Assembly (NCBI GenBank): GCA_964652155.1
Contig: CAZZBK010000054.1
Coordinates: forward strand, 1 to 34,939
Direction of reading: 5' to 3'
DNA length: 34,939 bases
Source: CAZZBK01 sp964652155
GTDB taxonomy: Bacteria > Planctomycetota > Planctomycetia > Pirellulales > PNKZ01
This document shows, in pieces, positions 31,121 to 34,939 of this stretch; position 1 is the first letter of the stretch, and each line of letters begins with the position of its first letter. The translations under genes were made by a program, and so were the position numbers. Below the pieces are notes generated by a model. The model saw only the letters and a program-made list of their open reading frames with translations. It ran no database searches and was not told the DNA's origin.

Positions 31121-31692
31121 AGCTGTTCTTTCGATTTGGAGGCTGGATCACGGGCGTTCGATCTCAACTGCCAGATGGCCCACATGTCGCATTCGGCATG
31201 TGGTTCCTGCGGATACTCGGATTGCAATAGGCGATGAATTTCCGTCGCCCTGGCGTAGTCCGTCACCAAGCCGCATTCTGAGAGGTCGGCCTTCGAGAAG
31301 GCTTTGGCAAAGCCACCGCAATTGACCAAGGCACTGATGTCGCCATGCACATCGACCAGATCAAAGCCACGAAACTCAAATCGTGGTTTGGTGAATGAGC
31401 GAACGTCTTCGGCGGTCGGGTTCTGCATGATTGCCAGGAAGTTCACCTGGTCGTGGTCGGTCACACGACTCAACAAGTAGTCCAGGTCACGAAACAGGAA
31501 GACTTTGTAATCCTCCTGGACGTTGTGCTTCCAATCTTCGTCGATCAACTCCTTGATGACGGCGGGGCAGAGGATGCCGTCCAGCGAGACGACTTCTTTG
31601 AGATGCGTTAGCCCAGACCAGGTGACGTACTTGGTCCAGGCATCGCCGCAGGCCGGGTCGAAGCGTCTAACGGCGGTATAGAGTGCGGTCAT
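31117..31692 (-). CDS. Uncharacterised protein in a hydrolase operon
   Basis: This is a 191-residue protein without signal peptide or membrane segment. I do not recognise the family. It is rich in Asp, Glu and aromatic residues, with 'TKYVTWSGLTHLKEVVSLDGILCP' near the N-terminus, 'DYKVFLFRDLDYLLSRV' and 'HAECDMWAIWQL' near the end, and it reads as a soluble alpha/beta protein. The ATG at 31692 has no good ribosome-binding site and lies 6 bp after the stop of the esterase gene, while its own stop overlaps the DUF1080 start by four bases. Tight packing on both sides indicates a real gene translated by coupling with its neighbours. Confidence 0.7.
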   Translation of the reverse strand: MTALYTAVRRFDPACGDAWTKYVTWSGLTHLKEVVSLDGILCPAVIKELIDEDWKHNVQEDYKVFLFRDLDYLLSRVTDHDQVNFLAIMQNPTAEDVRSFTKPRFEFRGFDLVDVHGDISALVNCGGFAKAFSKADLSECGLVTDYARATEIHRLLQSEYPQEPHAECDMWAIWQLRSNARDPASKSKEQL

Positions 31693-31698
31693 GGTCGA

Positions 31699-32601
31699 TC
31701 ACTTCATCGGATGCTTCTGAAAGAATTCCCACATCAGGTCGTTGGCTGAAATGTCCTTGGTGGACTTGCCCAGGAACTTGACCCTTGGTTCTTGTCCCGG
31801 CCAGGTGTGACCACCCTCTTTAATTTCGATCAGCACGACCTCGGCACCATCCTTGCCAGGCCCGTAGGTCTTCTTCGTCACCGTCATGCCGTCGTCGGCC
31901 TTGTCCGGCAGCTTCGTGACGACCGGCGCCCCGGGACAACCGTTGGCTTTGATCCACGCACTGATCGAATGATCGACGGAGAAAAAGTTCGTTCCAGAAA
32001 CGCCCTTTCCTTTGCCGCCTTTGAATGGCGCGTGCTCGTCCGCCGTGCCATGAAAATGGATCACAGAGACTGGACGCTTGGGGCTGCACGTTTCGGTGCC
32101 CATCGGGCCACCGACCGGGGCAATGGCGGCTATGCGATCTGAAAGTTCAGAGGCCAGTCGGTACGAGATAATCCCGCCGTTCGACATTCCCGTGGCGAAG
32201 ACTCGTTTGGAGTCGATGTTGGCGACGGTCGCCAGATCATCGAGTAACGCCCGCACAAAGGCCACGTCGTCCACGTTGTTCTGCATGGCGTAGCCGCAGC
32301 AGTTGCCACCGTTGAACGTCAGCAGCTTCTCAAGCCGCCCCGTGCCGCTCGGGTAAACGACGATGAAACCAGCTTCGTCGGCTTTGTCGTTTAATCCGCA
32401 GAATCTGACCATACTTTCGGCGTTGCCACCGCCGCCGTGAAAGGACAGGACCAGCGGCATCGGTGTCTTTGAGTCGTACTGCTTCGAAATATGAATCATG
32501 TATTTGCGGTCGAGATCGCCGACCTTGAGCGTGCGAGTGTGATCGCCGGGGCCGAGTGAATCGGCAGTGAGCAGGGCCAGCAGTAGCGGTAAATAATTCA
32601 T
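31699..32601 (-). CDS. PHB depolymerase/feruloyl esterase-type secreted hydrolase
   Basis: This is a 300-residue alpha/beta hydrolase of the LpqC/PHB depolymerase esterase family. The ATG at 32601 has a strong GGGAGG site four bases upstream and begins with a short hydrophobic leader (MNYLPLLLALLTADS); the frame is open further but inside the preceding gene. 'PLVLSFHGGGGNAESM' (49-64) is the oxyanion loop, 'VVYPSGTG' follows, Ser140 is the nucleophile in ATGMSNGGIISYRLA, and 'SVIHFHGTADEHAPF' with 'EGGHTWPGQ' supply the Asp and His. 'GNCCGYA' is the family's Cys pair. It likely cleaves ester links in polyesters or feruloylated glycans. It starts 10 bp after the SDR gene stop. Confidence 0.9.
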   Translation of the reverse strand: MNYLPLLLALLTADSLGPGDHTRTLKVGDLDRKYMIHISKQYDSKTPMPLVLSFHGGGGNAESMVRFCGLNDKADEAGFIVVYPSGTGRLEKLLTFNGGNCCGYAMQNNVDDVAFVRALLDDLATVANIDSKRVFATGMSNGGIISYRLASELSDRIAAIAPVGGPMGTETCSPKRPVSVIHFHGTADEHAPFKGGKGKGVSGTNFFSVDHSISAWIKANGCPGAPVVTKLPDKADDGMTVTKKTYGPGKDGAEVVLIEIKEGGHTWPGQEPRVKFLGKSTKDISANDLMWEFFQKHPMK

Positions 32602-32611
32602 GGTGCCTCCC

Positions 32612-33520
32612 TCATGGGCTGTCGGAACGCATGGCCTTTTCAATCGCTTCACGAACGCCCATCGGTCGCACATTGAAAACTTTGAGTGCCGTATCGTCTC
32701 GAACGATGGTCGGGTTCTTCAAACCCTCGATCAAATGACGCCCGACCTCAAAGCTGGCGGGAGTCACGAGAGCCAGCCACAGGCCAGAGAGATATGGCGT
32801 CAACACCGGCACGACGATCAGCCAACGCCGCAGGTGCTTGAGCCGCGAATACACTCGAATGAGATCGCTGTACGTGACGACATCGGTGCCGCCGATCTCG
32901 AAGATGCGACTTTCACCGGCAGGCAAGTCTTTGGCAGCCAACAGGTAGGCCAGCACGTCGTCCACGGCGATGGGTTGCGTTGGCGTCGAGAGCCACTTGG
33001 GGCAAATCATCACCGGCAGTCTGTCGGTCAGCGATTTCAGCAGTTCATAAGATAGGCTGCCCGCTCCGACGACCATGCCCGCTCGAAGCTCGATGGTCTC
33101 GATTCCGGACTGTCGCAGAATCTCACCGACTTCGTGGCGGCTACGAAGGTGCGGCGAAAGTTTGGGATCGGCGTCATCGCCCAAGCCACCGAGGTAAATA
33201 ATACGGTTCACCCCAGCATGCTTGGCAGCAGCGGAAAAATTCAAAGCCGCCTGCCGATCTTCTCGTTCAAAATCCTTCGACCCGGACATCAGGTGAACGA
33301 GGTAGTACGCCGTGCCGACCCCCTCCAACGCCTCGTCGAGTGAAGCGGCGTCAAGAACGTCGCCTCGGACAACCTGCGTGGTGTCTTTGCTACGCCGAGT
33401 TTTGTCGGGATGGCGGGCGAGACAACGAACAGGCACCGACTGCTGTTCAAGAAGCGGAAGCAACAAGCCGCCGACGTAGCCGGTCGCCCCGGTCAGCAGT
33501 ATGAGTGGTTGTTCAGCCAT
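32612..33520 (-). CDS. NAD(P)H-binding SDR-type oxidoreductase (YbjT-like)
   Basis: This is a 302-residue atypical short-chain dehydrogenase. The ATG at 33520 gives MAEQPLILLTGATGYVGGLL, so the Rossmann glycine motif TGATGYVG falls at residues 10-17 as usual; 17 additional codons upstream are possible but would overlap the predicted -10 region. 'VVRGDVLDAASLDEALEGVGTAYYLVHLM' and 'AAAKHAGVNRIIYLGGLGDD' are typical of YbjT/NDUFA9-like proteins. The C-terminus is hydrophobic ('RRWLIVVPVLTPYLSGLWLALVTP') and there is no fused DUF2867 domain, unlike many relatives. It leads the compact leftward operon and is divergent from a decayed DUF1990 gene. Confidence 0.87.
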   Translation of the reverse strand: MAEQPLILLTGATGYVGGLLLPLLEQQSVPVRCLARHPDKTRRSKDTTQVVRGDVLDAASLDEALEGVGTAYYLVHLMSGSKDFEREDRQAALNFSAAAKHAGVNRIIYLGGLGDDADPKLSPHLRSRHEVGEILRQSGIETIELRAGMVVGAGSLSYELLKSLTDRLPVMICPKWLSTPTQPIAVDDVLAYLLAAKDLPAGESRIFEIGGTDVVTYSDLIRVYSRLKHLRRWLIVVPVLTPYLSGLWLALVTPASFEVGRHLIEGLKNPTIVRDDTALKVFNVRPMGVREAIEKAMRSDSP

Positions 33521-33557
33521 TATGGATGTTATCAGGCGAAGGAGAGTACGGTTGTGC

Positions 33558-33586
33558 ATTGTACAATCCACTCTCGAACCTAGAAT
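33558..33586 (+). promoter_or_regulatory. Divergent promoter with a 10-bp palindrome
   Basis: TTGTAC (33559-33564), 16 bp, then TAGAAT (33581-33586) form a rightward promoter for the DUF1990 gene, with the start GTG 35 bases further. The perfect palindrome ATTGTACAAT (33558-33567) covers its -35; read leftward it provides a TACAAT -10 for the SDR operon about 38 bases before that start. A repressor bound to the palindrome could block both directions. Confidence 0.4.
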
Positions 33587-33620
33587 GCCGTCAGGCCGAT
33601 TTCGTTAACTTGAGGATGCC

Positions 33621-33976
33621 GTGTTTCTCCTTCGCCAGCCAACGGATGCGGTCATCCAAGCGTTCTTGCAATCCCAGGCTCGTCTCGACTTCACCGATTA
33701 CGATACGGGAGCAACGGCGACAACTCCCCCGTCAGATTACGTCGTCGATCACACCCGAGTACGCCTTGGAACCGGCGAGCAGGTTTTTCGACGAGCCAAG
33801 AGTGGACTAGAGGGCTGGCAGCAGTTCGATCTAGGTTGGCTTCATGCCTTTCCCACCACCACACCGATATTCTCGGGTGAAGTTGTGGCCGTCGTAGCCA
33901 GATCTTTTGGCATTTGATCGCTCAATGCGGCCCGCATCATCTACATGGCCGATACCCGTCATGAGGAATACGATTG
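33621..33976 (+). pseudogene. DUF1990 family gene, interrupted by a stop and 3'-truncated
   Basis: From the GTG at 33621 (GAGG five bases upstream) the frame encodes 98 residues clearly matching DUF1990: 'AFLQSQARLDFTDYD', 'YVVDHTRVRLGTGEQVFRRAK' and 'LEGWQQFDLGWLHAF'. It stops with SFGI-TGA at 33915-33917. The same frame then continues SLNAARIIYMADTRHEEYD, the normal family continuation after a Trp, so TGG has become TGA. A second in-frame TGA follows at 33974-33976, and the final quarter of the domain is missing before the hydrolase gene begins. The two events suggest decay rather than recoding. It is divergent from the SDR gene. Confidence 0.75.
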
Positions 33977-33994
33977 AGCAAGCACGGTGCTCGG

Positions 33995-34828
33995 CTAGTT
34001 GGAAACCCGGGAATGCTTGGCAATGAATTCCACAATGGGAGTGGAATCCTCCAGGCCATGTGGATGATGTCCAACCCCTGGCTTACAGATCAATTCAATT
34101 GACCCGCCCAACTTTCGATAACGCTCTGCTAACAGCCCAGTGTTTTCGGTCCAAGGAACCACATCGTCGGCATCACCATAAACGTGTAACAAGGGAACCT
34201 TGGCCGTCGCCAACGGGGCTAACTTGTCCACAGGGTTCTTATCGTAGGCGAGAGCGGCGGCTTCGTCAGGAAAACCGTAACGTTCCAAGACCAGCCTCCA
34301 ATCGCGTGAACTTCCCTTGCCCTTCCCTTTGCCACCTGGCCAACTCTTAAAATCGCAGACTGGGGCGTCCCCATAGATGCAAGCAACTTTCTCGGGATTA
34401 GCAATGGCCCAGTTGTAACAGTACAGACCACCACGACTGAGTCCCACGAGTGCCACTTTTTTGGCCAAGTCGTATTTGTCCGTCATTTGCTGATAGAACA
34501 GATTCCAGTGCTCGACCGCCAGCGGGGCTCCAAGTAAGTCCGGCACTCTCAAGTAAGCGATATGGAAGCCCCGTTTCAATAGGGCAATGTCGGGGGCCGG
34601 TTTATGACCAAAAAACTCTCCATGCCACACCCAGGGTCGCCCAGCGGCGGGTTGATCCGGGACGACAACGAGTGCCGGCTTGCCAGCGACCTCAAAGTCA
34701 AATCGTCGAAACCCATTCCATTCGCTCTGCTTACCTGGAAAGGTGGTCGGCGAGAGTGGCTCTGCCGAAATGGCATTTGAGATCGTGACGAGCGACATCA
34801 GGCTGGCGATGATCAGGCGACTATTCAC
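33995..34828 (-). CDS. Secreted alpha/beta hydrolase
   Basis: This is a 277-residue hydrolase with a signal peptide (MNSRLIIASLMSLVTISNAISA) and a good GGGAGG ribosome-binding site seven bases before the ATG at 34828. The core runs 'PALVVVPDQPAAGRPWVWHGEFFG' (oxyanion region), nucleophile Ser131 in ALVGLSRGGLYCYNWA, 'LLHVYGDADDVVPW' (acid) and 'GVGHHPHGLED' (His). Similar secreted esterases are found beside DUF1080 and sulfatase genes in planctomycetes; the substrate cannot be named. Its 3' end lies 18 bp from the second stop of the DUF1990 remnant, suggesting that the sequence junction removed the end of that gene. Confidence 0.85.
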   Translation of the reverse strand: MNSRLIIASLMSLVTISNAISAEPLSPTTFPGKQSEWNGFRRFDFEVAGKPALVVVPDQPAAGRPWVWHGEFFGHKPAPDIALLKRGFHIAYLRVPDLLGAPLAVEHWNLFYQQMTDKYDLAKKVALVGLSRGGLYCYNWAIANPEKVACIYGDAPVCDFKSWPGGKGKGKGSSRDWRLVLERYGFPDEAAALAYDKNPVDKLAPLATAKVPLLHVYGDADDVVPWTENTGLLAERYRKLGGSIELICKPGVGHHPHGLEDSTPIVEFIAKHSRVSN

Positions 34829-34871
34829 GGGCTATCCTCCCAGTCATTTGTTGACATGCTTCCTTGGATAT

Positions 34872-34939
34872 TCACGACGCAGATAGGAATCTCGCCAACG
34901 CTTCGGCGTCATCGGTACCGATCCGCAGCACGCCGCCCT
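34872..34939 (-). CDS. C-terminal tail of a gene entering from the right
   Basis: The minus strand is open from the window edge and encodes 21 residues, GGVLRIGTDDAEALARFLSAS, before TGA. The 'LRIGTDD-x-EAL' wording resembles the last strand and helix of bacterial PH-like membrane-associated domains, but the fragment is too short to name. The gene would end 43 bp upstream of the hydrolase start on the same strand. Confidence 0.4.
   Translation of the reverse strand, partial: GGVLRIGTDDAEALARFLSAS

Noticed and set aside
1..34939. CRISPR array, riboswitch, rRNA or defence-system genes
   Set aside because: No spaced identical repeats, no rRNA-like stretches, no recognisable riboswitch cores and no nuclease or toxin-antitoxin genes were seen on either strand.

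Overview
The window looks like chromosomal DNA of a planctomycete, probably of the Pirellulales/Planctomycetales type. This is inferred from family content, not from a marker gene. There are two DUF1501 proteins with Tat-like leaders, an FGly sulfatase, a DUF1080 protein, BNR sialidase-like proteins, several secreted carbohydrate-active hydrolases, and loosely packed high-GC housekeeping genes.

Left part (1-17.5 kb), mainly core genes. It starts with the end of a DUF1501 gene, a secreted unknown protein and a complete DUF1501 gene, followed by fabI, a divergent S41 processing protease, and tsaD. A long leftward gene train runs from 13.94 to 6.78 kb: Flp-pilin-like peptide, yqgE, MFS transporter, uvrA-type gene, GH2-like fragment protein and a ThiF/MoeB adenylyltransferase. 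Next come a second, divergent FabI-like reductase, a convergent OleA/FabH-like thiolase, and a class I amidotransferase-fold protein (peptidase C26 family) that lacks its catalytic cysteine.

Middle part (17.5-29.4 kb), degradative and accessory genes. It holds a PLP ammonia-lyase-like gene with an upstream secreted esterase, a sulfatase, a five-bladed propeller glycosidase, a large FN3/toroid protein, a Tat-exported esterase, and an FAD oxidoreductase plus sialidase pair. Together these suggest turnover of sulfated or acylated polysaccharide.

Right part (29.4-34.9 kb), island-like. A decayed sialidase tail, a frameshifted tyrosine-recombinase tail and the 3' half of a tRNA-Arg lie side by side, which marks a past integration site. 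Beyond them are a compact leftward operon (SDR, PHB-depolymerase-like esterase, unknown, DUF1080, then an S4 protein), a DUF1990 pseudogene, another hydrolase and the tail of one more gene.

The most striking non-genic signal is a pair of about 165-bp miniature elements (5518-5679 and 17608-17780). They share terminal inverted repeats and a nested hairpin, and are flanked by 10-bp direct repeats. One has replaced the 3' end of the PLP-lyase gene, and removing it on paper restores an alternative in-frame ending. The central loop of the two copies is flipped relative to the arms. Heptanucleotide tandem tracts of one sequence family occur at two intergenic sites. No CRISPR array, intact tRNA, rRNA or intact transposase was found.
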